A stretch of DNA of 61,184 nucleotides from Ligilactobacillus ubinensis (GTDB lineage: Bacteria > Bacillota > Bacilli > Lactobacillales > Lactobacillaceae): the NCBI RefSeq assembly GCF_024160875.1, contig NZ_JAIULA010000017.1:1-61184 (forward strand). Reading direction: 5' to 3'. Position 1 is the stretch's first letter. Each line of letters opens with the position of its first letter. The notes under the pieces were generated by a model that did no database searches, was not told where the DNA came from, and worked only from the letters and a program-made list of their open reading frames with translations. The translations under genes and the position numbers were made by a program. Shown piece by piece: positions 15,989 to 24,223 of this stretch.

Positions 15989-16609
15989 TTACTTCCCTTC
16001 TTCGTCATCTTCCCATGTATAGTTTTCTGCCAGTTCTTTATTAGCCTTGATTGTATTATTCAAATTCTTTGAAATTTCAACAAACGTTTCAAAGTCCTTA
16101 AATAATTCATTTAACCGAGTTATTTTTTCATCATTATTTAGATTCCCATTTTCGTCAAATATCCCTAAAGAATGATCTACTAAAAATTCCGAACTTGGCA
16201 TAATGCGTGCTTGTAATTCTGGCGAATCTAAGATTTGGCGTACATGCGCCTGTGCCCGTGAAGCTCCTAAAGTTCCATACGAAGCTCCCACAACCATTAC
16301 AGGCTTTCCAACAAAAGGATGGCTGCCATATGATAACCATTCTAAAGCATTCATTAACACTGCTGGTGCCGAGTGATCATACTCTGGTGTTGAAATAATC
16401 ACTCCGTCTGACTCCGCAATCTTTTTACTTATAACACTAACTCGTTCAGGCAAAACTCTCCCTGGAACTTTATAAAAAACAGGTAATTCCGCAATACTTA
16501 TTATTTCAATTTCAGCTTCATTTGCAAAATGTCTTTGAATATATTCAACTAACTTTTTATTTGTTGAACTTGGAGAGTTTGTTCCTGCGATTCCAATATA
16601 TTTATTCAT
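15989..16609 (-). CDS. NADPH-dependent FMN reductase family protein
   Basis: A 206-residue flavodoxin-like reductase, paralogous to the N-terminal domain of the next gene (IGIAGTNSPSSTNKKLVEYI, IISTPEYDHSAPAVLMNALE, GASYGTLGASRAQAHVRQIL). Such enzymes reduce FMN, quinones or azo compounds with NADPH in the cytosol. The phosphate-binding loop TNSPSSTN near residue 10 and the GASYG loop near residue 108 are the flavin contacts. It is the first gene of a likely operon with the reductase-PAS protein. Confidence 0.85.
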   Translation of the reverse strand: MNKYIGIAGTNSPSSTNKKLVEYIQRHFANEAEIEIISIAELPVFYKVPGRVLPERVSVISKKIAESDGVIISTPEYDHSAPAVLMNALEWLSYGSHPFVGKPVMVVGASYGTLGASRAQAHVRQILDSPELQARIMPSSEFLVDHSLGIFDENGNLNNDEKITRLNELFKDFETFVEISKNLNNTIKANKELAENYTWEDDEEGK

Positions 16610-16785
16610 AGTGTCAAAATCCTCTCTACCATATTAGTTTCATTATGTTATCGCTTTAATCTTAACATTTATACCTTATTAAATAAACAATCAAATTGCT
16701 ATAACAAACTATTATCAGCTTGATTTCAATCTTTTTTTCATTCATAAAATTTACCATCGCATTGATAGATTCTGTTTATAAATAA

Positions 16786-16836
16786 AACCAATTTCAGTCT
16801 ATATAGTCAAGTCCACTATATAAACTAAAATTGGTT
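16786..16836 (-). terminator. Terminator of the PadR envelope cluster
   Basis: A long hairpin: about 22 bp arms (AACCAATTT..CTATATAGT with ACTATATAA..AAATTGGTT) around a seven-base loop, with TTTTATTT on the minus strand after it. Confidence 0.85.
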
Positions 16837-16860
16837 AGCTAGTCTATTGCATTTTTGCTT

Positions 16861-17124
16861 TTACTTTTCATGAAACTCGCCTTCGATTACCGAATCATCA
16901 TCTTCAGAATCATCACGCTTAGATGTGTGGCTGGGTTTTTCTGGGATTACTGCTGCCGCAATAAAATATATTATCACTCCGAGAAGTATTTGACCTGGGA
17001 AAATAATTAGGATCGCCCCTATTAAACGAACCCAACTTTTATCCCACTCAAAATACTCTGCTATTCCGCCTAATACACCTGAAATAACTTTTTCATTTGA
17101 TTTATATAATGTTCTTTTTGCCAT
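16861..17124 (-). CDS. PspC domain protein
   Basis: An 87-residue membrane protein of the phage-shock-protein C family: the N-terminal signature LYKSNEKVISGVLGGIAEYFEWDKSWVRL (core GVLGGIAEYF) leads into one long hydrophobic stretch (about 33-60), then an acidic, probably cytoplasmic tail (KRDDSEDDDSVIEGEFHEK). It is the last gene of the PadR-DUF1700-DUF4097 cluster, 18 bp after the DUF4097 gene, and so probably takes part in the same cell-envelope stress response as LiaF/LiaI-type proteins. Confidence 0.9.
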   Translation of the reverse strand: MAKRTLYKSNEKVISGVLGGIAEYFEWDKSWVRLIGAILIIFPGQILLGVIIYFIAAAVIPEKPSHTSKRDDSEDDDSVIEGEFHEK

Positions 17125-17142
17125 ATTAATTACCCCTTTTCT

Positions 17143-18102
17143 TTATCTAATATGAATATCTCCATCTTCTGTTGTTGCAGTAAAAATATTATCCTGTTCA
17201 CTATTTAACTTCAAAAGACGACCTGTACTACTTTTTTTGGTGTAAAGTCGATTATCTCCATCTGTCGACCTTGTTTTATACCCTGCAGCTTGCATCCCCG
17301 AAACCGTAATATCCCCATCTTCTGTTGTTGCTTGATATCCGTTGGTGATTTTTACTTTCTTAAAAGTCATATCACCGTCTGCGCTACGGCTCGAACTACT
17401 ATTAAGCTCTGCTTTACTAATATCTATGTCGCCATCTTGATTTTTTAACTTAACATCGGTCAAAGTTGCATCACTAATCGTCGCATCACCATCACCCGAT
17501 GCTATCGTACCTGCAACAATAGATGTATGCTTCACTGATATATCACCGTCTTCAGTCTTAATTTTTTGATTTACTGCAATCTTTGCATTGCTAATATTAA
17601 TATCTGCATCTTCAGATTGCAATAATAATGATTCAATTTTTGTTTCCTGTAACTTTATACTATCTCCTTGCGCAACTATCTGTACATTTGTTAATGTTTT
17701 ATTTCGCGGTACAGTAATTATCAGTTCATTGTTTTTCTGATTTCTACCAAAGTCAAACCCAACACTTACAGAGACAGCTGACGTTTCCGTTTTAGTACTT
17801 GTTATTTTCAAAACACCCTTAGTTACATTAACTTTAGGCTGAATTTCTTTTTTTCCAATATATTTTACTGCATATTCTTTTCCAGCAATCACCTTAACAT
17901 TTATATCTTTTACATTAATCTGTATATTACTAAAATTACTAACTTGTTTGTTTTTTGTAATAACTTTCTTATTATTAACTATTTTAGGTAACATTCCGTC
18001 AAACCAAACTGTGCGCATCCCACCTTTTGAAATAGCAAAAACAAGCAATATACTGCCGATTCCTAATAGGATTAAGCCATATTTTATCAGCTTTTTCATC
18101 AT
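17143..18102 (-). CDS. DUF4097 beta-repeat protein (membrane-anchored)
   Basis: A 319-residue protein with one N-terminal membrane segment (about 5-27) and an extracellular right-handed beta-helix-like region. The repeats are marked by the recurring motif DGDI/DGDA/DGDN, at least seven times between about residues 160 and 319, with rungs of about 20 residues (EDGDISVKHTSI, GDGDATISDATL, QDGDIDISKAEL, ADGDMTFKKVKI, EDGDITVSGMQA, TDGDNRLY, EDGDIHIR). The family is encoded next to PadR and DUF1700 genes and linked to envelope stress; its ligand is unknown. The start overlaps the stop of the DUF1700 gene by four bases, so translation is coupled. Confidence 0.9.
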   Translation of the reverse strand: MMKKLIKYGLILLGIGSILLVFAISKGGMRTVWFDGMLPKIVNNKKVITKNKQVSNFSNIQINVKDINVKVIAGKEYAVKYIGKKEIQPKVNVTKGVLKITSTKTETSAVSVSVGFDFGRNQKNNELIITVPRNKTLTNVQIVAQGDSIKLQETKIESLLLQSEDADINISNAKIAVNQKIKTEDGDISVKHTSIVAGTIASGDGDATISDATLTDVKLKNQDGDIDISKAELNSSSSRSADGDMTFKKVKITNGYQATTEDGDITVSGMQAAGYKTRSTDGDNRLYTKKSSTGRLLKLNSEQDNIFTATTEDGDIHIR

Positions 18103-18710
18103 GCTTGCACCTTCCTTTTGCGTGAAAACTTACCATATAAAAAGCGCGCAAGATTGGCTATTGCTTGCACAAACCAGCTTAAAATCAAAAATGACACTGC
18201 AAATAAAATAAATAAGCCACCTAGACACATAAACGCTACTGCAATATAGAATGCAGCTACAATAAGATTAGTAAATATTAAGCCAATTCCTATATATGCA
18301 GAACTTAAAAACAAAACAATCAAAGCAATAAAAAACGCAATTAGCACAGCTGCTGCCGAAAAAGTAATAGCAAACATTATCAATAAAATCATCCCTGCTA
18401 TCCCCAACGTTAATGGAGACGTGATTAAAACTAAAATGATTAACCAAATCATCTTAATGTTCAAATGTGTTTTAGTTGCTACGTTTTTACCTAAACTTTC
18501 TTCAGTCTCTTTAATAGAAAAATCAGCTAAAATCTTGCGTCCTAATTGATGTGCAGTACCTAGACTTTTTTCAATTTCTTCGTGAGTTGTTAAATTAGCA
18601 TCATCAATATATTCAGAGTAAAAGTTTAATACATCCGCTCGTTCACTATCTGTAAGTGCAGTAAGGTAGCCTTCTAACTCTACTAAATACTGTGATTTAT
18701 CCACGTACAT
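18099..18710 (-). CDS. DUF1700 family membrane protein
   Basis: About 203 residues. The N-terminal DUF1700 region (MYVDKSQYLVELEGYLTALTDSERADVLNFYSEYIDDA, core TALTDSERADVLNFYSEY) is a cytoplasmic helical module, followed by four hydrophobic segments (about 90-195) and a basic tail. The ATG giving MYVDKSQYL is chosen because AGGGGGAG precedes it and family members start near here; it overlaps the end of the padR gene by 14 bases. With PadR and DUF4097 it forms a standard Firmicutes stress-response set whose mechanism is not fully known. Confidence 0.88.
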   Translation of the reverse strand: MYVDKSQYLVELEGYLTALTDSERADVLNFYSEYIDDANLTTHEEIEKSLGTAHQLGRKILADFSIKETEESLGKNVATKTHLNIKMIWLIILVLITSPLTLGIAGMILLIMFAITFSAAAVLIAFFIALIVLFLSSAYIGIGLIFTNLIVAAFYIAVAFMCLGGLFILFAVSFLILSWFVQAIANLARFLYGKFSRKRKVQA

Positions 18711-19026
18711 TCTCCCCCTTTTTACCGTAAAACAATTCATCTAACCCCGTTTTATAATCAGACCACATCTTGCGTACACGAGCTAATCGTTCTTCCCCAT
18801 CTTCTGTTATCTGATAATAACGTCTATTTCTCCCTTGATAAGGTTTATCATATGTTGTCAAAAAGCCATTAGTTTTCAAGCGCCTTAATACAGGGTACAT
18901 TGTCGACTCTGAGATAGAAATCACTTGCTGAATATCTTGTGTCAATGAATATCCATAATAATCTTTACGCTCTAATAGAGCTAAAACCAATCCGTCTAAC
19001 AAATCGGCTGTTATTTGTATTTTCAC
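18697..19026 (-). CDS. PadR family transcriptional regulator
   Basis: A 109-residue winged-helix repressor. The PadR pattern is plain: LLDGLVLALLERKDYYGYSLTQDI (core LLERKDYYGYSLTQDI), ISESTMYPVLRRLKTNGFLTTY (core STMYPVLRRLKTNG) and GRNRRYYQITEDGEERL. GTG start with AAGGAGC upstream. It heads the DUF1700-DUF4097-PspC operon with an overlapping next gene, and such PadR proteins usually repress their own operon and respond to membrane-active compounds. Confidence 0.93.
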   Translation of the reverse strand: MKIQITADLLDGLVLALLERKDYYGYSLTQDIQQVISISESTMYPVLRRLKTNGFLTTYDKPYQGRNRRYYQITEDGEERLARVRKMWSDYKTGLDELFYGKKGENVRG

Positions 19027-19208
19027 AGCATCTGCTCCTTTTTTATTTTAAACAATATTATATAACATATAGTATCATTGTGCAAATAGCTTAGGAGTCC
19101 CTATCTCTTTTTAGCTCTATGTATTTGGGGCTAAAAACAGCTAATTACGCTTAGCCTCGTAATCCCAGCACCAGATTATCCAGTTAATGCTCTCTAACCA
19201 ACTATTTT

Positions 19209-19598
19209 TTATGCTTCATGAATTTCTAAAGGCAGACCATCTGGATCAAAGAAAAATGCCATTTTTTTCTGATTAAAATCATCATACCGTAATGGTTCAT
19301 GTTCAATATGTAAACGATCAAATTCTTCTAAACATAATTCCACATTTTTTACTGCAAAAGCAAGATGTCGTAATCCTTGATTTTCTCTTTGTGGTAATTT
19401 AGGCCTACTAGGTGACTTAGGTTTTATGAATATTTCTAATACTAGATTGCCCTGCCTTACATTGAATAAAATATCCTCTTTTTCTGGCCGAATATGCTTA
19501 TCAAGTAGCTTAAATCCCAATTTATCAACATAAAATTCCTTTGTTTTTGCATAATTACTGCCAATTATAGCTATGTGGTGTATCTGACCTAGCTCCAT
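19209..19598 (-). CDS. VOC family protein (glyoxalase I-like, YaeR/SMU1112c type)
   Basis: A 129-residue vicinal oxygen chelate protein. Two beta-alpha-beta-beta-beta modules are visible, with likely metal ligands His7/His8 (IHHIAIIGSNY), Glu56 (LVLEIFI), His78 (LRHLAFAV) and Glu126 near the end (LEIHEA). The family includes glyoxalase I and related lyases; the subgroup with KSPSRPKLPQ is seen in lactobacilli and streptococci, and its substrate is unassigned. Its start overlaps the stop of the merR gene by one base (TAATG), so the two are translationally coupled. Confidence 0.85.
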   Translation of the reverse strand: MELGQIHHIAIIGSNYAKTKEFYVDKLGFKLLDKHIRPEKEDILFNVRQGNLVLEIFIKPKSPSRPKLPQRENQGLRHLAFAVKNVELCLEEFDRLHIEHEPLRYDDFNQKKMAFFFDPDGLPLEIHEA

Positions 19599-20035
19599 TA
19601 CCTATCACCTACTTCTCTGATTTCAAGATGTGCCCCATTTGCATCAATAACACCAACAACTTTTTTAGTCTGCTCCTCATCTAAATAGCCATAGTCTATC
19701 TGTCCCCATAGTTTATCTACATCCGAGATTTTCACATCTGTTATTGTTTCATGTTCAAATTTGCGAATAAGTGAAATTTTAGTTTTTAAAAATTCACTTT
19801 TTTCTACCGCTTTAGCTAACGTATACCCCTCATCTAAAAAAGACCGAATGGCTGCCACTCGGTAACAAGTTTCCAAACTAAACTTGCGTGGTACACCATT
19901 GTCATTCCCAATTGATTCAATATATCCTTTTTTCTCCCAATAACGTAATTGTCTAGTAGAAACGCCTACCATATCACTAAGATCCCCTATTCCTACTTGA
20001 AAATCTTTTATTACATGTAGTTTAAACATCGACAT
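19598..20035 (-). CDS. MerR family transcriptional regulator
   Basis: A 145-residue regulator with the N-terminal MerR helix-turn-helix and wing (IGDLSDMVGVSTRQLRYWEKKGYIES, core VGVSTRQLRYWEKKGYI; PRKFSLETCYRVAAIRSFLDEGYTLAKAVEK) and a short C-terminal part without the cysteines of metal sensors. It is divergent from a multidrug exporter; the shared promoter region carries an inverted repeat, so it probably controls the exporter and itself. MerR activators usually work at promoters with 19-20-nt spacers, but the exporter promoter has 17, so repression or a different mode is possible. Confidence 0.88.
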   Translation of the reverse strand: MSMFKLHVIKDFQVGIGDLSDMVGVSTRQLRYWEKKGYIESIGNDNGVPRKFSLETCYRVAAIRSFLDEGYTLAKAVEKSEFLKTKISLIRKFEHETITDVKISDVDKLWGQIDYGYLDEEQTKKVVGVIDANGAHLEIREVGDR

Positions 20036-20100
20036 TATCTGAGTTGTCCCTTTCCATCTTTAAAAATTTAACATTTTATCACATCAATATTATATCATTT

Positions 20101-20177
20101 ATTGTAACTTTTTTTACTTAGTTGTCAACAAGATTGACAAGTCAAAAGCTTAGGAGTATAGTTTTTATCGTTGACAA
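20101..20177. promoter_or_regulatory. Divergent merR/exporter promoters sharing an inverted repeat
   Basis: Plus strand: TTGACA (20134-20139), 17 nt, TATAGT (20157-20162). Minus strand: TTGACA (20123-20128), 16 nt, TACAAT (20101-20106). The two -35 boxes form the arms of TTGTCAA-CAAGA-TTGACAA (20122-20140). A further TTGACAA lies at 20171-20177. One protein bound at the repeat would cover both -35 boxes. Confidence 0.75.
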
Positions 20178-20213
20178 AATATAAGAAAAAATCTAATAAA
20201 GGAGGAAATATTT

Positions 20214-21698
20214 TTGACAGAAGAAATTAAACCCGTTGATATCAACGGTAAACCCTATAATAGGAGCTTGCTCGTCTTAGTCTTGATGGTTGGATCCTTT
20301 TGTACTGTTCTTAACGGTACCATCCTTGCCACCGCTTTACCTGCAATTATGAAAACTTTTGATATAAATACATCTACCGTTCAATGGCTAACTACTGGCT
20401 TTATGTTAGTCAATGGTGTAATGATTCCTGTCAGTGCTTGGATGATCAACAAATTTAGCACTCGCTTTATGTATATTGGCGCAATGTCTGTTTTCTTATT
20501 AGGAACAATTATTGCCTATATATCTCCTAATTTTCAATTTCTATTAGCCGGCCGCCTTATTCAAGGATTAGGTGTAGGTGTTACTATGCCTTTATTACAA
20601 ACAATTATGCTATCAATTTTTCCTCCTGAAAAACGTGGCGCTGCCATGGGAACTGTTGGCCTCGTCATTGGTTTAGCTCCCGCATTAGGCCCCACTTTAT
20701 CTGGTTGGATTGTTGATAATTATACGTGGCGTGATTTATTCGGCATGATTATCCCAATTGTTTTTGTTGTACTACTATTAGCTCTCTTTCTAATGCGTAA
20801 TGTTATTCCTAATAAAAATCAAAAACTAGATATTATTTCAGCAATTACCTCTACTATTGGCTTTGGAAGCTTGTTATATGGATTCTCAAATGCCGGCACA
20901 GATGGATGGACTGACAAATTTGTTTTACTTGAACTTTTAATCGGAGTTATTTTTGTATTCCTATTTGCCCGTCGTCAATTGCATATGGATGATCCATTCT
21001 TAGATGTAGCCGTTTTTAAATATCGTGATTTTAGCATTGCTGCTATTTTAAGTGGTGTCTCTAATCTAGCTATGTTTGGGATTGAGATGTTGTTACCCTT
21101 ATACATCCAAGATGTTCGAGGTGAATCTGCCTTTCATTCTGGTTTAATGCTACTTCCTGGGGCTCTTGCAATGGGGATTATGTCTCCTATCACTGGCCGG
21201 ATCTTCGATCGTTTTGGTGCTAAGTACATGGCGATGACTGGTATGACACTACTAACCCTAGGCACAATTCCATTCTTCTTCATTACAGCACATACTTCTA
21301 TTGTTTATATCATTGTTTTTTATGCTGTTAGAATGTTTGGTATTGCTATGACGATGATGCCAGTTACTACCTCTGGTATGAACGCCTTGCCTTTTAACTC
21401 TATCTCACATGGAACTGCCGTAAACAATACTTTCCGACAGGTCATGAGTTCTATAGGTACAGCTGTTTTAACCTCTGTATTAACTAATGTATCAACTAAT
21501 GCAACGCCCGCTAAATCAGTTTTAAAAGCTACTCCTTTAAAATATAAAGATGAAGCCATTAACGCTGTTTTAAGTGGTTATCATGCTGCTTTTTTCGTAG
21601 CTGCTCTATTTTCAGCTGTTGCCTTAATTATGAGTTTCTTCTTAAAAAAGGGAAATTCTGTACGTCGTATTAAAGTTAAAGGAGGTGTCGCTAAATAA
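20214..21698 (+). CDS. MDR family MFS transporter (DHA2, EmrB/QacA-like, 14 membrane segments)
   Basis: A 494-residue drug:proton antiporter of the 14-segment DHA2 class. Motifs: the D1-type segment near the start (LNGTILATALPAI, QWLTTGFML), motif A-like loop NKFSTRFMYIGA, motif C (GLVIGLAPALGPTLSGWIV, core GLAPALGPTLSG) and the second-half loop GRIFDRFGAKYM. TTG start, fixed by AAAGGAGG eight bases upstream. It is divergent from the MerR regulator and overlaps the DUF4811 gene by one base, the usual lactobacillar arrangement. It likely exports amphipathic drugs or bile-like compounds; the substrate cannot be told. Confidence 0.92.
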   Translation: MTEEIKPVDINGKPYNRSLLVLVLMVGSFCTVLNGTILATALPAIMKTFDINTSTVQWLTTGFMLVNGVMIPVSAWMINKFSTRFMYIGAMSVFLLGTIIAYISPNFQFLLAGRLIQGLGVGVTMPLLQTIMLSIFPPEKRGAAMGTVGLVIGLAPALGPTLSGWIVDNYTWRDLFGMIIPIVFVVLLLALFLMRNVIPNKNQKLDIISAITSTIGFGSLLYGFSNAGTDGWTDKFVLLELLIGVIFVFLFARRQLHMDDPFLDVAVFKYRDFSIAAILSGVSNLAMFGIEMLLPLYIQDVRGESAFHSGLMLLPGALAMGIMSPITGRIFDRFGAKYMAMTGMTLLTLGTIPFFFITAHTSIVYIIVFYAVRMFGIAMTMMPVTTSGMNALPFNSISHGTAVNNTFRQVMSSIGTAVLTSVLTNVSTNATPAKSVLKATPLKYKDEAINAVLSGYHAAFFVAALFSAVALIMSFFLKKGNSVRRIKVKGGVAK

Positions 21699-22399
21699 TG
21701 ATTATCTTAATATTAATCTTATTTGCTATCTTCCTTTTCGTCTTCAATGTACTACCTGTGGTTAAAAATAACCATTTTTGGGCAGTGCTTTGCTTGATTG
21801 GTTTCATTGCTTCTGGTTTTTTCATTGTTCTTAATGATGTAAATCATTTTGGAATGAGCATTGAGAAAAAAACAAAAACGTACACATTGACATCTAGTTC
21901 TAAAAAGATGAATGTTTTACTTTACCAAGGCCTTGGTAATGGTTCGGAAAAAATTTATATCTACAAAACTAATGCCAGTCAAAAAAAGCCACTTACAACC
22001 AAAACAACAAAGTACTCTACTAAATTAACAAAAACTAATAAAAATTCAACTTTAAAAGTTACTACTGAACGCTATATCTATAAAAATAGTTTAAACAAGC
22101 TGTTATTTGGCATCTTTGGTAATAATAATGATCTCAAACATCGTTACTACCACTTTAGAATCAATAAAAATTGGTATATTCTAAGCACTAGTCAAGCAAA
22201 ACAGCTTGCCAAACTTATTAGCGCTAATAAAACGACTATGCAACAAGAAATCAGTACTAGTGTTAAAAGCTATCTTGCCAGAGAATTGGCTAAAAACCCA
22301 ACATTATCACAATCTCAGCAAAAACTATTAATGCAACAGGCAGAAATAAAAGCAACTAAAAACATTTTGGACCGATATGTAGCAGAAATTAAAGAATAA
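21698..22399 (+). CDS. DUF4811 domain protein
   Basis: A 233-residue protein with two N-terminal membrane segments (about 1-20 and 27-50) and an extracellular lysine- and threonine-rich domain (KKTKTYTLTSSSKKMNVLLYQGLGNGSEKIYIYKT, core LLYQGLGNGSEKIYIYK). DUF4811 proteins are encoded next to DHA2 exporters in Lactobacillaceae; their role is unknown, perhaps an exporter partner. The start overlaps the exporter stop (TAATG), so translation is coupled. Confidence 0.85.
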   Translation: MIILILILFAIFLFVFNVLPVVKNNHFWAVLCLIGFIASGFFIVLNDVNHFGMSIEKKTKTYTLTSSSKKMNVLLYQGLGNGSEKIYIYKTNASQKKPLTTKTTKYSTKLTKTNKNSTLKVTTERYIYKNSLNKLLFGIFGNNNDLKHRYYHFRINKNWYILSTSQAKQLAKLISANKTTMQQEISTSVKSYLARELAKNPTLSQSQQKLLMQQAEIKATKNILDRYVAEIKE

Positions 22400-22593
22400 C
22401 TAACAGTTTTTAAAAAAATAGTTTATAAAGCATTGAATTAAAAAATTATTTAATCTTTTATATTACTTTTTCAAGATTATCGCTTTGTTTGTTAACAATA
22501 TATTCATATTCTTCCGTTATAGTAATTAGTATAGAAAAGGTTCCATGTATCCTAATATTCGAACTAATGGTTTTAAAGAAAGAGTGACCTTTT

Positions 22594-22848
22594 ATGAACA
22601 CTACTAAAAATACAGATATTGTATCTGCTCAAATTGTACAACTAGGCAGTCAAATTATTACCTTAAAAACAGAAAATAATGAAGTTATTACTGTTAGTCG
22701 TCCTGCAAGTACTCGCAAAGACAAATTATTCATGAAAACAATGCATGATATTCTAAAAAGTGGTTTATGGATTCCCGTTAATAAAAAGCTGAAGCAAATT
22801 TTGCGCTATGACTGGTTTGACACTCCTGTTGAGAGCTATAGTTTTTAA
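22594..22848 (+). CDS. Hypothetical small protein
   Basis: An 84-residue soluble, basic protein I do not recognise. No membrane segment and no known motif; the middle (SRPASTRKDKLFMKTMHDILKSGLWIPVN, core RKDKLFMKTMHDIL) looks helical. A weak AAGAG lies before the ATG and a strong terminator follows within 25 bases, which supports a real single-gene unit. Confidence 0.55.
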   Translation: MNTTKNTDIVSAQIVQLGSQIITLKTENNEVITVSRPASTRKDKLFMKTMHDILKSGLWIPVNKKLKQILRYDWFDTPVESYSF

Positions 22849-22872
22849 ACATCAACTAAATATCTATTAATA

Positions 22873-22914
22873 AATAGCACCCTACCAAAAATCTAATTTT
22901 AGTAGGGTGCTATT
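22873..22914. terminator. Bidirectional terminator
   Basis: AAATAGCACCCTAC pairs with GTAGGGTGCTATTT over a 16-nt loop that itself has an AAAA/TTTT pairing. It ends the small ORF on the plus strand and can end the jag-regulator unit coming the other way. Confidence 0.9.
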
Positions 22915-22963
22915 TATTATATAAACATATAATCTACAAATATTTTAATTAAGCATCAGTAAC

Positions 22964-23446
22964 TCATAATTTGGGGAATCTATCAAACTTTTCTTCTAGG
23001 CGCTCATTATTTGTTGCTAAACGATTAGAAATACTCTTCAAGCGATTCACATTCATATCATATTCTTCTTTTGTCATATCCATATAAGAAAAGCATGACT
23101 GAACAGCATCTTTTACAGCTTTCTCGTTTTCAATCGCTTTTGTCGTCAACGTAATATATACTCTTCGTCCGTCTTCACGGATATGTTCACGCGTTACCCA
23201 CTCATCTTTTTCCATACGTTTTAAAAGTGGAGTTAAAGTCCCTGTATCAAGGCCCAAGCGCTCACCTAGTTCCTTAATCATCATAGGCTTTTTTTCTTCC
23301 CACAATACTAATAACGTAATATATTGCGAATAAGTTAATTTGAATTTTTTTAACGATTCAGAGTAAAACTTATTATAATTTTTTTGTGCCGAGTAAATTG
23401 CAAAACACAGTTCATCTTCTAACCGATATGGTTTATGATCTATCAT
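22964..23446 (-). CDS. MarR family regulator, OhrR-like (peroxide sensing)
   Basis: A 160-residue winged-helix regulator. It keeps the OhrR N-terminal reactive cysteine context (EDELCFAIYSAQKNYNKFY, Cys14 in LCFAIYSA) and the DNA-binding part MIKELGERLGLDTGTLTPLLKRMEKDEWV (core LGLDTGTLTPLLKRME), followed by the wing REDGRRVYITLT. OhrR proteins derepress organic hydroperoxide resistance genes when the cysteine is oxidised; no ohr gene is in this window. It lies 29 bp after jag on the same strand and is probably co-transcribed with it. Confidence 0.88.
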   Translation of the reverse strand: MIDHKPYRLEDELCFAIYSAQKNYNKFYSESLKKFKLTYSQYITLLVLWEEKKPMMIKELGERLGLDTGTLTPLLKRMEKDEWVTREHIREDGRRVYITLTTKAIENEKAVKDAVQSCFSYMDMTKEEYDMNVNRLKSISNRLATNNERLEEKFDRFPKL

Positions 23447-23475
23447 CTAGCACATACCTACTTTCTTAATCTCAT

Positions 23476-24186
23476 TCACTTCTCTATTGGTTCAATAACC
23501 ACATAACGTTTGGGCTCGCTGCCTTGTGAATAGGTTTTTATATTTTTTTCTTTTGCTAAAGCAGAATGAATGATTTTCCGTTCATATGCTGGCATAGGAT
23601 CCAACCGCATAACTCTATGTTCCAGTAAAGCATCTTGCGCAACATTTTGGGCTAAATATTCCAATGTCTCTTGGCGACGTTGGCGGTAATCAGCAACGTC
23701 TAATACCACTCGTACTCTATGATGAGTTTTTTTGTCCAAATAATCTTGAGCTATTAATTGTAACGCATTAAGCGTTTTCCCTCTTCTGCCAATCAAAAGA
23801 CCTTCTTGCTTCGTTTGAAACTCATAATACGCAACATGTTTACTAGGTGTTAAATCAATTGTAACTTGAATTCCCATTTTTTGAGTTATTGAAGCTAAAT
23901 ATTCTCCTAAATCAAGCAAGGCTTTTTCTAATTCTTGCTTTTTTTGAACACGTGTATCTTTTTTTTCAGCTGTTAAAACATCCTGTTGTTTCTGTGGTGT
24001 AGGTGTAGTAGTCGCTAATTTTTTGGGGGTTAAATTAACAACTGCCATTTTCTTACCAAAACCTAGAAAACCGCGCTTACCTTTTTCAACGATAGAAACT
24101 TCAACTTCATCTCGTTGAAGTCCCAAAGCCAAAAGACCAGCTTCGATTGCTGTTTCAACAGTATCTCCCTCATATTTCGTTTCAAT
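23476..24186 (-). CDS. jag: RNA-binding protein Jag/KhpB (apparent ATT start)
   Basis: Cytoplasmic RNA-binding protein of about 236 residues that with KhpA affects small-RNA function and cell division in Firmicutes. Domains: Jag_N (about 1-55, ending EVSIVEKGKRGFLGFGKK), a lysine/glutamine-rich linker (about 60-95), a KH domain with IGRRGKTLNALQLIAQDYL and an R3H domain with RKIIHSALAKEKNIKTYSQG (core RKIIHSAL). The first in-frame ATG/GTG/TTG is codon 19 (TTG, 24130-24132), which would cut the Jag_N domain. Upstream the frame is open and encodes the expected ETKYEGDTVETAIEAGL back to an ATT at 24184-24186, next to AGGAGG (24189-24194); an in-frame TAG precedes it. A rare ATT start (as in infC) is therefore likely. 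It is not next to yidC or rnpA. Confidence 0.85.
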   Translation of the reverse strand: METKYEGDTVETAIEAGLLALGLQRDEVEVSIVEKGKRGFLGFGKKMAVVNLTPKKLATTTPTPQKQQDVLTAEKKDTRVQKKQELEKALLDLGEYLASITQKMGIQVTIDLTPSKHVAYYEFQTKQEGLLIGRRGKTLNALQLIAQDYLDKKTHHRVRVVLDVADYRQRRQETLEYLAQNVAQDALLEHRVMRLDPMPAYERKIIHSALAKEKNIKTYSQGSEPKRYVVIEPIEK

Positions 24187-24223
24187 TTCCTCCTAACTTA
24201 CGCAGAATACCTAATTTTAATTA

